Source of the DNA: UBA10649 sp963700745
GTDB lineage: Bacteria > Actinomycetota > Actinomycetes > S36-B12
Direction of reading: 5' to 3'
Assembly: GCA_963700745.1 (NCBI GenBank)
Contig: CAVOYT010000013.1
Span: 677,824-741,823 of the forward strand
Length of the DNA stretch: 64,000 nt
In this document: one piece after another, positions 17,710 through 27,036 of the stretch
Layout of the letters: each line of letters starts with the position of its first letter
Numbering within the stretch: position 1 is the stretch's first letter
Program-made: the position numbers and the translations under genes
Notes under the pieces: model-generated
What the model was told of the DNA's origin: nothing
The model's database searches: none
The model's input: only the letters and a program-made list of their open reading frames with translations

Positions 17710-18744
17710 TTACCCGTCCGCAGTGTCCTTGCGCTTTCTGCTCGGCTGGACGCGCGGTGGCTCCCCGGGCATCTTCGGGAAGTCGGGCGGATACGGCAGT
17801 TCCGGCAGGCCGGCCGCCACGTCCCGCTCCCACGCCTCGAGCGCCGGGGTGAGATCCACCGCCGCCTCGGCCATCCCTCGCCAGGGATCCTCCGGTCGGG
17901 ACTGCAGAATGGCCGGCACGGTGCGGATCGTGAAGTCCTCCGGCTCCAGGTCCTCCACATCGCTCCATGACACCGGAAGGGAGACCGGTGCGTTCGCGCG
18001 CGGCCGCAGCGAGTAGGCCGACGCCATCACGCGATCCTGGGCATTCTGGTTGAAGTCGACGAAGACGCGGTCGCCGCGCTCCTCCTTCCACCACGACATC
18101 GTCACCCGCTCCGGGTCGCGGCGCTCGAGCTCGCGGCCCACGGCGATGGCCGCGTGTCGAACGTCCACGAACGTCCATCTCGCCTGGATCGGCACGAAGA
18201 TGTGCAAGCCAGTCCCCCCGCTGGTCTTGACGTACGCAGACCAACCAAAATCCGCGAGAACGTCACGGCAGGCGAGAGCAACCCTCCGGACGTCGTCGAA
18301 GCCATTCCCCTCCGAGGGGTCCAGGTCGATGCGGAGCTGATCGGGATGGTCAACATCCGGGGCGGTCACGGGCCACGCATGGAAGGTGACGGTTCCCATC
18401 TGGACGGCCCACGCGATCGCCGCTCGGGTGGCCGGGTCCAGCAGCACCCCCGGACGGCCGCTGGGGAAGCTCACGCGGATGCCGTGCACGTAGTCCGGCG
18501 CGCTCCTGGGCAGGTGCTTCTGGAAGAAGTGCTCGGCGTCCGGGAAGACCCCGTCCGGCCACCTCTCGAGGGCCGTTGGCCGTCCGGCCACCTGGTCCAG
18601 CAGCAGATCCCCGACCAGCAGGTAGTAGTCCATGACCTCGGCCTTGGTGACCCCGGGAAAGACCGGCTTGTCCGGGCTCGTCAGCCGAACCGGGGTGCCG
18701 TCGACGTCCAGCATGCGAGGGGGCCCGTGCTTCTGCGTTGGCAC
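17710..18744 (-). CDS. Prim-Pol (LigD-type polymerase domain) protein
   Basis: 344 aa, a stand-alone archaeo-eukaryotic primase-type polymerase. HPDQLRIDLDPSEG carries the catalytic Asp pair, SGGTGLHIFVPI the His, and VFVDFNQNAQDRVMASAYS the C-terminal motif. Such enzymes fill gaps in NHEJ or excision repair and partner LigC or LigD. A TACCGT box six bases before the GTG at 18744 suggests a leaderless start at this codon. It has no nuclease domain and no ku gene nearby. Confidence 0.9.
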   Translation of the reverse strand: MPTQKHGPPRMLDVDGTPVRLTSPDKPVFPGVTKAEVMDYYLLVGDLLLDQVAGRPTALERWPDGVFPDAEHFFQKHLPRSAPDYVHGIRVSFPSGRPGVLLDPATRAAIAWAVQMGTVTFHAWPVTAPDVDHPDQLRIDLDPSEGNGFDDVRRVALACRDVLADFGWSAYVKTSGGTGLHIFVPIQARWTFVDVRHAAIAVGRELERRDPERVTMSWWKEERGDRVFVDFNQNAQDRVMASAYSLRPRANAPVSLPVSWSDVEDLEPEDFTIRTVPAILQSRPEDPWRGMAEAAVDLTPALEAWERDVAAGLPELPYPPDFPKMPGEPPRVQPSRKRKDTADG

Positions 18745-18796
18745 GAAGTCACGGTATCGGGTGATACTGGAACGGCCGTCGATCCCGGGAGGGGAC

Positions 18797-19900
18797 ATGC
18801 CGACCCGCCGTACCGCGTCCGTCGTCGCCATCGTGGCCGCGATCCTGGGTCTCGTCGTCGTGCTCATCACGGTGCCCGGCGAGCCGTCGGTGTCGGCGGA
18901 GCAGGGTGCCCGCCGAGCCGCTCCGCCGGTCACCATCGACAAGGTCCTCACCACCGGCCTGGTGTCCCCATGGGGACTCGCCTTCCTGCCGGACGGGTCG
19001 GCGCTGGTCGGCGAACGGGACACCGGGAAGGTCCTGCGGATCCCCGCCACGGGGGGCGCGGCGACGGTCGTGGGGCGGGTTCGGGAAGCCCGCCCGGACG
19101 GCGAAGGAGGCCTCCTCGGCCTTGCCGTCCCGCCCGGGGCCAACCCGCGGTATGTCTTCGCGTACTACACGACCGCCAGTGACAATCGCGTCGTCCGGAT
19201 CGCCTGGAACGGCAAGCGCCTAGGAGCACAGCGCCCGATCCTCACGGGTATCCCGTCCGCCAGCTTCCATGATGGCGGTCGACTGCTCGTGGCCCCGGAC
19301 CGCACGCTCGTCGTGGCCACGGGCGACGCAGGTGCGCCCGATCGGGCTCAGGACCCTGCCAGCCTGGCTGGCAAGGTCCTGCGAATGACCTTCTCCGGTC
19401 GCCCGGCCCCGGGGAACCCCGACCCCGGCTCGGTGGTCTATACGCTCGGGCATCGCAACGTCCAGGGGCTCGCGACCGACAGCAAGGGCCGGATCTGGGC
19501 CAGTGAGTTCGGCGCCAAGGATGCCGACGAACTGAACCTCCTGCGCCCGGGCCGCAACTACGGCTGGCCCATGCACGAAGGCACTGCGGGCGCCCCGGGG
19601 TTCGTCGATCCGGTGACCCAGTGGTCGCCCACGTCGATCGCCTCGCCCAGCGGCCTGGCGATCCTCGACGACGTGGCCTATGTCGCCAGCCTGCGCGGCG
19701 AGCGACTGTGGCAGGTACCGCTGACCGGTCCGCGGGCGGGCAAGCCCACCGCCGTCGACCTGGGCGACCTCGGCCGCCTGCGCACGGTGGCTGTCGCCCC
19801 GGACGGGTCCCTCTGGCTGATCACCAGCAACACCGACGGCCGTGCGGACCCACGCCGGGGAGACGACCGCATCCTGCGGCTCACGGTCGGCGACCGCTAG
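18797..19900 (+). CDS. Secreted PQQ-dependent sugar dehydrogenase-like protein
   Basis: 367 aa. A membrane anchor or signal segment (SVVAIVAAILGLVVVLIT) is followed by a six-bladed GDH/HHIP propeller: SPWGLAFLPDGSALVGER, GEGGLLGLAV, GHRNVQGLA, ASEFGAKDADELNLL and GRNYGWP are classic soluble glucose/sorbosone dehydrogenase motifs. A GGGAGGGG site precedes the ATG at 18797. No PQQ synthesis genes are in the window, so sugar oxidation remains inferred. Confidence 0.85.
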   Translation: MPTRRTASVVAIVAAILGLVVVLITVPGEPSVSAEQGARRAAPPVTIDKVLTTGLVSPWGLAFLPDGSALVGERDTGKVLRIPATGGAATVVGRVREARPDGEGGLLGLAVPPGANPRYVFAYYTTASDNRVVRIAWNGKRLGAQRPILTGIPSASFHDGGRLLVAPDRTLVVATGDAGAPDRAQDPASLAGKVLRMTFSGRPAPGNPDPGSVVYTLGHRNVQGLATDSKGRIWASEFGAKDADELNLLRPGRNYGWPMHEGTAGAPGFVDPVTQWSPTSIASPSGLAILDDVAYVASLRGERLWQVPLTGPRAGKPTAVDLGDLGRLRTVAVAPDGSLWLITSNTDGRADPRRGDDRILRLTVGDR

Positions 19901-19909
19901 GGTCCATCC

Positions 19910-20200
19910 GTGTCTACCGCCGCGCTCGTCTTCTGGATCATCGCCATCGTGCTGCTCGCCTTCGCGGCTGTCTTCGTGCTGGTCGGCCTCAACAGCGAGC
20001 GCAGCTACTGGGCCCAGCGCGATCCCTCAGGAGATGCCCGCAAGGAGGCGACGAAGTTCTCGGCGATCGTGAAGCGGTCAGGGCACTTCGCGACCGGTGA
20101 GTACCGCGCGCCACTCCGCATCGCTGCACTCGGCGTCATGCTCGGTGAGCTCGCGATCGGCTTCGGAATCGTCGCACTCATCCTGACCGTTGCCAGCTGA
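19910..20200 (+). CDS. Small two-helix membrane protein, unknown
   Basis: 96 aa. Hydrophobic helices lie near residues 5-27 and 70-95, with a charged middle (RDPSGDARKEATKF). I know no family. TAGGGT lies six bases before the GTG and reuses the TAG stop of the upstream gene, a neat leaderless promoter. Its end overlaps the next gene. Confidence 0.65.
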   Translation: MSTAALVFWIIAIVLLAFAAVFVLVGLNSERSYWAQRDPSGDARKEATKFSAIVKRSGHFATGEYRAPLRIAALGVMLGELAIGFGIVALILTVAS

Positions 20201-21395
20201 CGCGACGACCCCGCGCGACTCCGCCCGCGTCGTGTATGCGGTCATCGCGGTCACCTGGCTCGCGACCCGGGTGGTGGCCCTGATCTCGGTCGACATGACG
20301 CCGTGGATGCTCAACGACTTCGACATCTACCAGTCCTGGGTGCCCGTCCTCCAGGGCGGCGGCTACCCCGCGGCCGACCCGACCTGGCAGTACCCGCCCG
20401 GTAGCGGCCCGCTGTTCCTGATCGCTGGCGCTATCCCGACCGATTTCCGCTGGGCCTTCACCCTGGTCATCCTGGCCGCCGACGCGGCCATCATGGCGGC
20501 GCTGCTCGCCGCCCACGCTCGACGCGACGGCACCTCCCTAACGGGTCCTTGGCTCTGGTCCGTGGCCGGCATCGTGGTCGGCTCGATCATGATGGTGCGG
20601 TTCGATGTCGTGCCAACCCTGTTCGCCGTCCTCGCCGTCCTCCTGGTCGCACGCCCCGCCCTGTCGGGCGCCAGCGCTGCGGTGGGACTGGTCATCAAGG
20701 CGTGGCCCGCGTTGCTGCTGCTCGTCCTGCCTCGACGTTCGCTTCCCCGCGGGCTGCTGGGATTCGCCATCACCGGTGGGGTCCTCCTGATCGTCTTCAC
20801 GCTCGCCTTCCGCGACAGCCTGTCCTTCCTCGGCAACCAGCAGGCACGGGGCATCCAGGTCGAGTCGGTGGGAGCCCTCCCCTACCTCCTGCACTCCCTC
20901 ACCGGCGGCGAAGTGGCGTTCGGACTGCAGTACGGCTCCATCCAGGTGCTCATGGCCGGGACGGAGGCAGTCGGGCTGGCCGTGACGATCGTGGGCGTGG
21001 CCCTGTTCGGACTGCTCGTGTGGTGGCGGCTGTCTGGCCGCCTGGAGACCGTGCCACCTGGCGACGTGGCGCTGGCCACCATGCTGGTGGCCGTCGCCAC
21101 CAGCCGGGTCTACTCGCCGCAGTTCAACGTCTGGCTGATCGGCGTGACCGCCGTGGCCCTGCTCGACTCGCGCAGCCGGGCCAGACGTGTCGCCATCCTG
21201 GTCGTGGCGGTGTCCGTGCTGACCCAGTTCGTATACCCCTGGAGCGCGACGCAGCTGGTCACGGGCGGCTTAGCCGCGATCATCGTCCAGGCGCTGCGGG
21301 TAGGGCTGCTGCTGGCGGCGGCAGTACTGGCGCTGCTCGCCCTGCGACGACCCTCACGAGTCGAGCAGCCCGACGCACGGGCACTGCCGGCCTAG
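20190..21395 (+). CDS. GT87/DUF2029-type membrane glycosyltransferase-like protein
   Basis: About 401 aa with some ten membrane helices. The N-terminal loop has NDFDIYQSWVP and later GGYPAADPTWQYPPG, the pattern of polyprenol-phosphate-mannose-dependent mannosyltransferases (GT87), whose catalytic Asp lies in that first loop. VIKAWPALLL and SRVYSPQFNVWL are also typical. The start is uncertain: TTG 20190 overlaps the previous gene; a GTG 39 bases later is possible. Role in cell-envelope glycan assembly is inferred. Confidence 0.72.
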   Translation: MPADATTPRDSARVVYAVIAVTWLATRVVALISVDMTPWMLNDFDIYQSWVPVLQGGGYPAADPTWQYPPGSGPLFLIAGAIPTDFRWAFTLVILAADAAIMAALLAAHARRDGTSLTGPWLWSVAGIVVGSIMMVRFDVVPTLFAVLAVLLVARPALSGASAAVGLVIKAWPALLLLVLPRRSLPRGLLGFAITGGVLLIVFTLAFRDSLSFLGNQQARGIQVESVGALPYLLHSLTGGEVAFGLQYGSIQVLMAGTEAVGLAVTIVGVALFGLLVWWRLSGRLETVPPGDVALATMLVAVATSRVYSPQFNVWLIGVTAVALLDSRSRARRVAILVVAVSVLTQFVYPWSATQLVTGGLAAIIVQALRVGLLLAAAVLALLALRRPSRVEQPDARALPA

Positions 21396-21425
21396 CGCAT
21401 CCGGTCCGCCTCAGCACGGCTCCCG

Positions 21426-22241
21426 TCAGCGCAGAGCCCACAGCGCGACGGCCGAGGCGGCCGCGACGTTGAGGGAATCGACACCACCCTGCATCGGGAT
21501 CCGGACCCGCACGTCGGCCTCCGCCACGGCCCCTGGACTGAGCCCGTCCCCCTCGGTTCCGAGCACGAGCGCCACCCGCTCCGGGGCGGACCGGGCGTAC
21601 TCATCGAGGGGAACCGCGTCGTCCGCCAGGGCGAGCGCGACGACTTCGAAGCCGGCTCCGCGCAGTATGCGAAGGTCCGCGGGCCACGCGGCAAGTCGGG
21701 TCCATGGCACCTGGAGCACGGTGCCCATCGACACGCGAACGCTCCGGCGATACAGCGGGTCCGCGCACCGTGGCGTGACCAGGACGGCATCCGCGCCGAG
21801 CGCGGCCACCGAGCGGAAGATCGCCCCCACATTGGTGTGGTCCACGATGTCCTCAAGGACGACCACGCGCCGTGCGCCGGCCAGGACGTCGGGGACCGCA
21901 CGGTCCGGCGGACGATGCATGGCCGCGAGCGCCCCCCGATGCAGGTGGAAGCCGGTGATCTGCCTGAGGAGATTCGCGTCAGCGACATAGACCGGAATGC
22001 CATCGGGCTCGAATGCGCCGACAGCCACCAGCAGGTCGGACATGTCCTCCAGCCAGCGCTCGGCCATCAGGAAGGATCGCGGACGATGGCCGACCTCGAC
22101 GGCACGGTGGATCACCGACGTGCTCTCGGCGATGTAGAGGCCCTTCTCCGGCTCATGCTTGGAGCGGAGGGCCACATCGGTCAGCCCGAAGTAGTCGGAG
22201 AGCCGCTCGTCGCCCGGGTCAGCGACCTGCACCACCGGCAT
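21426..22241 (-). CDS. TrmH/SpoU-family RNA 2'-O-methyltransferase
   Basis: 271 aa. An N-terminal substrate-binding domain precedes the SPOUT knot: NVGAIFRS (motif 1), LVLGTEGDGLSPG (motif 2) and GGVDSLNVAAASAVALWA (motif 3). It should methylate a tRNA or rRNA ribose with SAM; the precise target cannot be read from sequence. A TAGGGT lies eight bases before the ATG. Confidence 0.9.
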   Translation of the reverse strand: MPVVQVADPGDERLSDYFGLTDVALRSKHEPEKGLYIAESTSVIHRAVEVGHRPRSFLMAERWLEDMSDLLVAVGAFEPDGIPVYVADANLLRQITGFHLHRGALAAMHRPPDRAVPDVLAGARRVVVLEDIVDHTNVGAIFRSVAALGADAVLVTPRCADPLYRRSVRVSMGTVLQVPWTRLAAWPADLRILRGAGFEVVALALADDAVPLDEYARSAPERVALVLGTEGDGLSPGAVAEADVRVRIPMQGGVDSLNVAAASAVALWALR

Positions 22242-22252
22242 GAGTCAGCACC

Positions 22253-23653
22253 CTAGGGCAGTTGAGGGAAAGGCTGTGCCATCTCGATGGCGCGGGCCAC
22301 CCGGAGGACCCGCCGATCCTCGAAGTGCGGCCCGACTATCTGCAGCGCCATCGGCAGCCCGGCGGCAGACAGGCCGATCGGGACGGTGGCCGCCGGGTGG
22401 CGGGTCATGTTGATCGGGTACGTGAAAGGCGTCCAGTCCACCCAGTGCGACTGAGTCGCCGGGTCGGCGGTGTCGGAGCCCACCGGGAACGCAACCAGCG
22501 GCAACTGTGGGGAGACGATGACGTCGAAGTTGTCCAGCAGCCGGTTCAGGGCGAGCGTCGCCCGTGCTCGCACCCCGTCGGCGTCGAGGAACTCCTGCGC
22601 ACTGATCACCATGCCGCGCCTCATGGTCTCGACGAGGCCGGGGTCGCTCAGCGCGAGGTCCTCCGGCCCGAGTCCGGCAAGGCTCCGGCCCAGGGCCGCG
22701 TCCCACAGGGTGAGGAAGGCGTCTCGACAGTCGGGGAGCCCGATCTCGACCTCCTCCACGACGGCACCAAGACCGGCCATCCGGCGAACGGTGTCGGCTA
22801 CCGCGGCGGCGATCTCGCCGTCGACCTCGGCGCGCGGGAAGACCGGCGCGTAGGCGATCCTGAGACCGGAGACTCCGTCGTCGATTCCGTCGAGCCATGA
22901 GCGCGGATCGGCGAGTGTGGGGTAGATGTCGCGGGTGTCCGGGACCGTGATGGCGGCCATCATGTGCGCCGCGTCGCGCACCGTGCGGGTCAGGGGGCCC
23001 AGGTGACTGAGCAAGCCGGAGCCGCCGGGCGGATACATGGGCACAAGCGCATGCGTCGGCTTGAGCCCGAAGACCCCGCAGAAGGCGCCGGGCATCCGGA
23101 TCGAGCCCCCGCCATCGGTGCCGACGTTCAGCACCGACATCCCGGTCGCGGCCGCAACCGCGGCGCCCGCTGATGACCCGCCAGCGGTGAGCGCGGGATC
23201 CCACGGGTTCCGGGTCACACCGGTGAGCGGGCTGTCGCCGAGCCCCTTCCACCCGAACTCGGGTGTCGTCGTCTTGCCCAGGACGACTGCGCCGGCCTCG
23301 AGGAGGTGTTGCGCCACCGGGGCGTCCTCCGTCGCCAGGTCCTCAGGGTCAGTCTGGAGCGAGCCCTTTCGAGTCGGCCAGCCCGCGACGAGGACGAGGT
23401 CCTTGATGCTGGCGGGAACCCCGTCCAGCGGCCCCCTGGGGTTGCCGGTCCGCCAGCGCTCCTCGCTCGCGTGCGCCAATGCCATCGCCCGCTCACGATC
23501 GACCAGTACGAAGGCGTTCAGCTCCGGGTCGCGGTCCTCGATCCGCGCCAGGCACGCCTGCGCGACCTCGACGGGCGACAAGGACCCGTCGGCATACGAC
23601 GCTAGGAGTAGGTCGACGGTGAAGTCGGACGGATCGATTCGCGGCTGCCTCAC
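22253..23653 (-). CDS. Amidase signature-family hydrolase
   Basis: 466 aa. The Ser-cisSer-Lys triad is visible: Lys84 (SIKD), Ser160 (AGGSSAG) and Ser184 (GTDGGGSIR). It is not in a gat operon, so it is probably a catabolic amidase and not GatA. Substrate unknown. It sits 11 bp downstream of the SpoU methyltransferase on the same-strand map and is transcribed before it. Confidence 0.9.
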   Translation of the reverse strand: MRQPRIDPSDFTVDLLLASYADGSLSPVEVAQACLARIEDRDPELNAFVLVDRERAMALAHASEERWRTGNPRGPLDGVPASIKDLVLVAGWPTRKGSLQTDPEDLATEDAPVAQHLLEAGAVVLGKTTTPEFGWKGLGDSPLTGVTRNPWDPALTAGGSSAGAAVAAATGMSVLNVGTDGGGSIRMPGAFCGVFGLKPTHALVPMYPPGGSGLLSHLGPLTRTVRDAAHMMAAITVPDTRDIYPTLADPRSWLDGIDDGVSGLRIAYAPVFPRAEVDGEIAAAVADTVRRMAGLGAVVEEVEIGLPDCRDAFLTLWDAALGRSLAGLGPEDLALSDPGLVETMRRGMVISAQEFLDADGVRARATLALNRLLDNFDVIVSPQLPLVAFPVGSDTADPATQSHWVDWTPFTYPINMTRHPAATVPIGLSAAGLPMALQIVGPHFEDRRVLRVARAIEMAQPFPQLP

Positions 23654-23677
23654 GGGCGAACGCTATCCCTGGACAGC

Positions 23678-23715
23678 GTAAAGCCCTGCCGACGGGGGAG
23701 ACAGCAGGGCTTTAC
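23678..23715. promoter_or_regulatory. 12-bp stem-loop upstream of the amidase gene
   Basis: GTAAAGCCCTGC and GCAGGGCTTTAC are perfectly complementary around a 14-nt loop, 25 bp before the amidase start. No U-tract follows on either strand. It could be a 5'-UTR structure or a protein-binding inverted repeat. Confidence 0.4.
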
Positions 23716-23836
23716 ACGGTCGAGTGTAACCCCAAGTCCGCCGTCTCGCACCAGAATTTTCTACTTCTTCGTCGTGCCCGTCGTCGCTTTCGTCGTCGCA
23801 TCCACGCGACGGCCGGGGCTGGTGTAGGCAAGGGTC

Positions 23837-25182
23837 GTGCACCCGGACGCCGAGCCCTACCCGCGCATCGATGCCCCGCCGCCGGACGACGCATCTCACC
23901 GCGGCTTGGGCCGCCTGGTGGTCCTCGCGCTGGTCGGCGGGGCGCTGGCCGGCCTCGTCGGGGGGCTGTTCCGGCGGGCCTGGTGTGGGCAGACCTGAGC
24001 CGCACGACCCTGCTCTACTGGACGCGGGAGGAGCCGGCCCTCCGCTGGGCTGTCCCCGTCCTCTGCGCGGCCGCCGCCGTGGCCGTTGCCCGGATGGTGG
24101 TGCGATGGGTTCCCGATGCTGGGGGCAGCGGCGTCCAGCTGGTCGAGGCCAACATGCGCTCGGAGGCGGGCTTCGCCCCGTGGCAGGTCGTCCCGGCCAA
24201 GTTCATCGGTGGCTTCCTGGCCATCGGAGCGGGCCTCGCCCTCGGCCGGGAAGGACCGACGGTGCAGATGGGCGCGGCAATCGGGAACGAGGCGGGACGC
24301 CTCGGCGGCATGAGCCTGCACGACCGCAGGACGCTGTCCGCCGCACTGGCCGGGGCTGGGCTCGGCGTGGCGTTCAGCGCCCCACTCGGAGGGGCGGTGT
24401 TCGTGTTCGAGGAGGTGTCCCGTGCGGTGCGCACTCGACTGGTGGTGACGACGCTCGCGGGCTCCGCGGCTGCCGTGGCCGTGGCTCACCAGATCGTCGT
24501 GGACGGGCCGATCTTCCCCTTGCCGGACATCGAGCAGAGTCCCCTGTGGACTCTGCTTCTCTTCCTCCTCCTCGGCATCCTGCTGGGTGCCATGGGCGTT
24601 GCCTACAACCGCCTCGTCATCGCCTTCCTCGATCTTGCGGAGCGACTGCCGTCCCTGCCCCCCGAGGCCAAGGCCGCCGTGATCGGCGGACTCGTCGGAG
24701 TGCTCGGCATCCTGTGGCCCGCGGTCGTCGGCGGCGGCGAGGAGCTCAACGAGGCGATCCTGCTCGGCCGCTACTCGCTGGGCGGACTACTCCTGGTACT
24801 CGCCGTCCGCTGGCTCCTCGGCCCGTTCTCGTACGCCGCCGGGGCGCCGGGCGGCCTGTTCGCACCCCTCCTCGTCGTCGGTGCCGCCGTCGGTGCCCTC
24901 CTCGCCGAGACGCTGAACCTGATCGCCCCGGCACTGGCCCTTTCACCCATGGCGTTCGCGGTCGTGGGCATGTCCACCTTCTTCTCCGCCGTGGTTCGGG
25001 CACCCATTACCGGCGTGATCCTGATCGTGGAGATGACGGCGACGACCTCGCTGCTGGTTCCGATGCTGATCGCCTCCGCCACCGCCGTCGTCACGGCGAC
25101 ACTGCTGCACGGACCACCGGTGTATGACTCGCTACGCCAACGCCTGCCCACCCAAGGGGAAGGGCCGGGTTACGCGGTGTAG
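23837..25182 (+). CDS. ClC chloride channel/antiporter, one frame break
   Basis: About 448 aa after correction. The selectivity-filter motifs are GSGVQ, GREGPTVQMG (gating Glu) and GAPGGLFAP; the second exchanger glutamate is present in FEEVSR, which suggests a Cl-/H+ antiporter. The frame breaks near 23971-23980, where one G appears to be missing in a G-run (LFR/RGLVWADL). The GTG at 23837 follows a TAGGCA box by six bases. Members help in acid resistance and chloride balance. Confidence 0.87.
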
Positions 25183-25198
25183 CGATCGCTGCGGTGGC

Positions 25199-25648
25199 TC
25201 AGTAGACGGAGAGCACAGAGAGCGTGGCAGCTGCCTGACCTCGACGCGCTCCGGAGGACACCATCACCTGCAGCAGGTACTCGCCCGCCGCCCACATGCA
25301 ACTCTTTGGCGCCACTTGAAGGTGATAGGCACCCGTTCCGACGTTGTTGAACGCCACGACGTTGTTGCTGAAGCCGCACGACATGCCGGGTCGAGTGAAG
25401 TGCTGGATCACGACGAAGTTCAAGTCCTTCAAGTTGGTGACGGCGGCACCGGTCACGGGATTGGTGACCAGCACGAGCAGGTCGGCCGGCGCATTGTTGT
25501 CCGGTTCCGCGTAGCCCGCGGCGGCCTGCACCTCGACGTTCAAGGCCGTGCGTGTCGCCGATCCAGCCGGTGCAGCCATCATCGTCATCCCGACTGCCAC
25601 CAGCAACGCGGCGAGCACACCTGTCCGAATCGCCGTCTTCGTGAACAT
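25199..25648 (-). CDS. Small secreted protein, unknown
   Basis: 149 aa. Residues 1-30 are a signal peptide (AALLVAVGMTMMAAPAGSA). The mature part is predicted to be a single beta-sandwich with two Cys (MSCGF, SCMWAAG) that could form a disulfide. The start at 25648 has a strong AAGGAGGA site. It converges on the ClC gene. I do not recognise a family. Confidence 0.7.
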   Translation of the reverse strand: MFTKTAIRTGVLAALLVAVGMTMMAAPAGSATRTALNVEVQAAAGYAEPDNNAPADLLVLVTNPVTGAAVTNLKDLNFVVIQHFTRPGMSCGFSNNVVAFNNVGTGAYHLQVAPKSCMWAAGEYLLQVMVSSGARRGQAAATLSVLSVY

Positions 25649-25799
25649 GGCTCCTCCTTCGTGAGAGTCGAACCCCTCTCTCGATTGTCCGTGGACCGCA
25701 CCCCTGAGTCCTGTCGATACAGGCGAATGGCTGCAGGAGCCGGTGATCCAAGCGTCCGGCGGCGTCGACATCGAGGAGTCAGCAGACGCAGGTCGTGCC

Positions 25800-25973
25800 C
25801 TAGGCGACGATGTCCCCCACATGAATGACCGGCGTGACATTTGAGAAATTCAGAATGTCGCCCTTGATCTCGATAGTGAACACACTGACAGCCAAGTGCG
25901 GAACCAGACCGCCGAAGTCGACTCCCACGCTGAGCGATGTCGAGACGATCGCACCGACCCTCTCGGACACCAT
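25800..25973 (-). CDS. Possible small hypothetical protein
   Basis: 57 aa, with a plausible beta-rich sequence (VGVDFGGLVPHLAVSV, then FSNVTPVIHVGDIVA). The ATG at 25973 has no clear ribosome site. The longer frame upstream looks like non-coding antisense. It could be the tail of a decayed gene. Confidence 0.3.
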   Translation of the reverse strand: MVSERVGAIVSTSLSVGVDFGGLVPHLAVSVFTIEIKGDILNFSNVTPVIHVGDIVA

Positions 25974-26187
25974 GGGTGTGCGGCAATGACCTAATGGTCG
26001 ACGTCGAACCCATGAGCCGGATGGCTCCGATTCCTTGTGATTGCAGGGCTTTTCGTCGTCATCGAGGCGAACAGCGACACGGGCGAAGCGTGCCGACACG
26101 ACCCTTCCAACCTCTCGCTGGGGGGCCGCGCCGCCGATGCCGGTACCCGTCACACGACACGGGCAACCCTCATGGATACTGACCGGC

Positions 26188-26827
26188 GTGAACTCACCTG
26201 AATCGACGTCGCCGGGCACCGACTGGCGAGAACTCATCGCGGTGATCCTCCTGTCGATCACCACCATCCTCACGGCATGGTCCGGCTTCCAGTCCAGCAA
26301 GTGGGGCGGGGCGATGTCCGTCTCGTTCTCCCAGGCCTCGTCGGCTCGGATCGCTGCCGCTCGGTCGGACGGTGACGCCAACCGTAGGGTGACCGTGCAG
26401 GTGGGACTCTTCACGCAGTGGCTGCAGGCGGCGACCACAGACGACAAGACGCTCATGGATCTGCTCGTCACGCGCTTCCCTGAGCCCCTGGCCAGCACGT
26501 TCCCCATCTGGCTGGCCACGGATCCGCTGACGAACCCCGAGGCCCCCTCGTCGCCCTTCGTCATGCCTGAGTACCAGGTGCCCGAGCTTGCCGACGCGGC
26601 CGCGTACGACGCCACCGCGGACGCCAAGTTCGCTGAGGCCCTGGACGACAACGCGCGCGGTGACAACTACACGCTGTTGACGGTGGCCTTCGCGTCCGTG
26701 CTCTTCTTCAGCGCCATCTCGGGCCGGATGCGCTCGCGCCGCTCGCAATGGGCTCTGCTGGGAGTCGGCATGGTGGTGTTCGCCATCTGCCGCGCTCTTC
26801 CTGCTCTCGTTCCCGAAGGTCTTCTGA
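26188..26827 (+). CDS. Membrane protein, two-to-three helices, one frame break
   Basis: About 212 aa after correction. An N-terminal helix (ELIAVILLSITTILTAWSGF) is followed by a conserved SSKWGGAMSVSFSQASSARI segment, a soluble middle and two C-terminal helices. This is the layout of DUF4337-like membrane proteins, though assignment is tentative. The frame shifts by one extra base near 26787; repaired, it ends AALFLLSFPKVF at the TGA at 26825-26827. GATACT lies seven bases before the GTG. Function unknown. Confidence 0.65.
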
Positions 26828-26848
26828 CCCCTCCGGCACAGGTCCTCC

Positions 26849-26980
26849 ATGACTATCCGGCGGGCAGGATGCTGGCTTGCGATGTTGGTGATCGCCGTCC
26901 CGCTGACCCTGCTGCTCGGCCTCCTGGTGTCGAGCGCCTTCACCGGCTGGCCCCTCGACTTCGCCTGGTTCGACCGCTAG
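26849..26980 (+). CDS. 43-aa single-helix membrane microprotein
   Basis: The peptide starts MTIRRAGCWLAM, has one 20-residue hydrophobic helix and ends WPLDFAWFDR. It lies 21 bp after the repaired end of the membrane gene at 26188-26827 in the same direction, so it is probably cotranscribed. Codon use is GC-rich and coding-like. Ribosome site is weak. Confidence 0.5.
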   Translation: MTIRRAGCWLAMLVIAVPLTLLLGLLVSSAFTGWPLDFAWFDR

Positions 26981-27036
26981 GCCGTGGGCCGTACCGTGAG
27001 CGCGACGCCGTGCCCGCAGTTCGGGTGCAAGCGGGC

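Noticed and set aside
23761..23836. Minus-strand Thr/Lys-rich tail ending KK
   Set aside because: The open frame is only about 30 codons, has no start of its own and overlaps the ClC start region.
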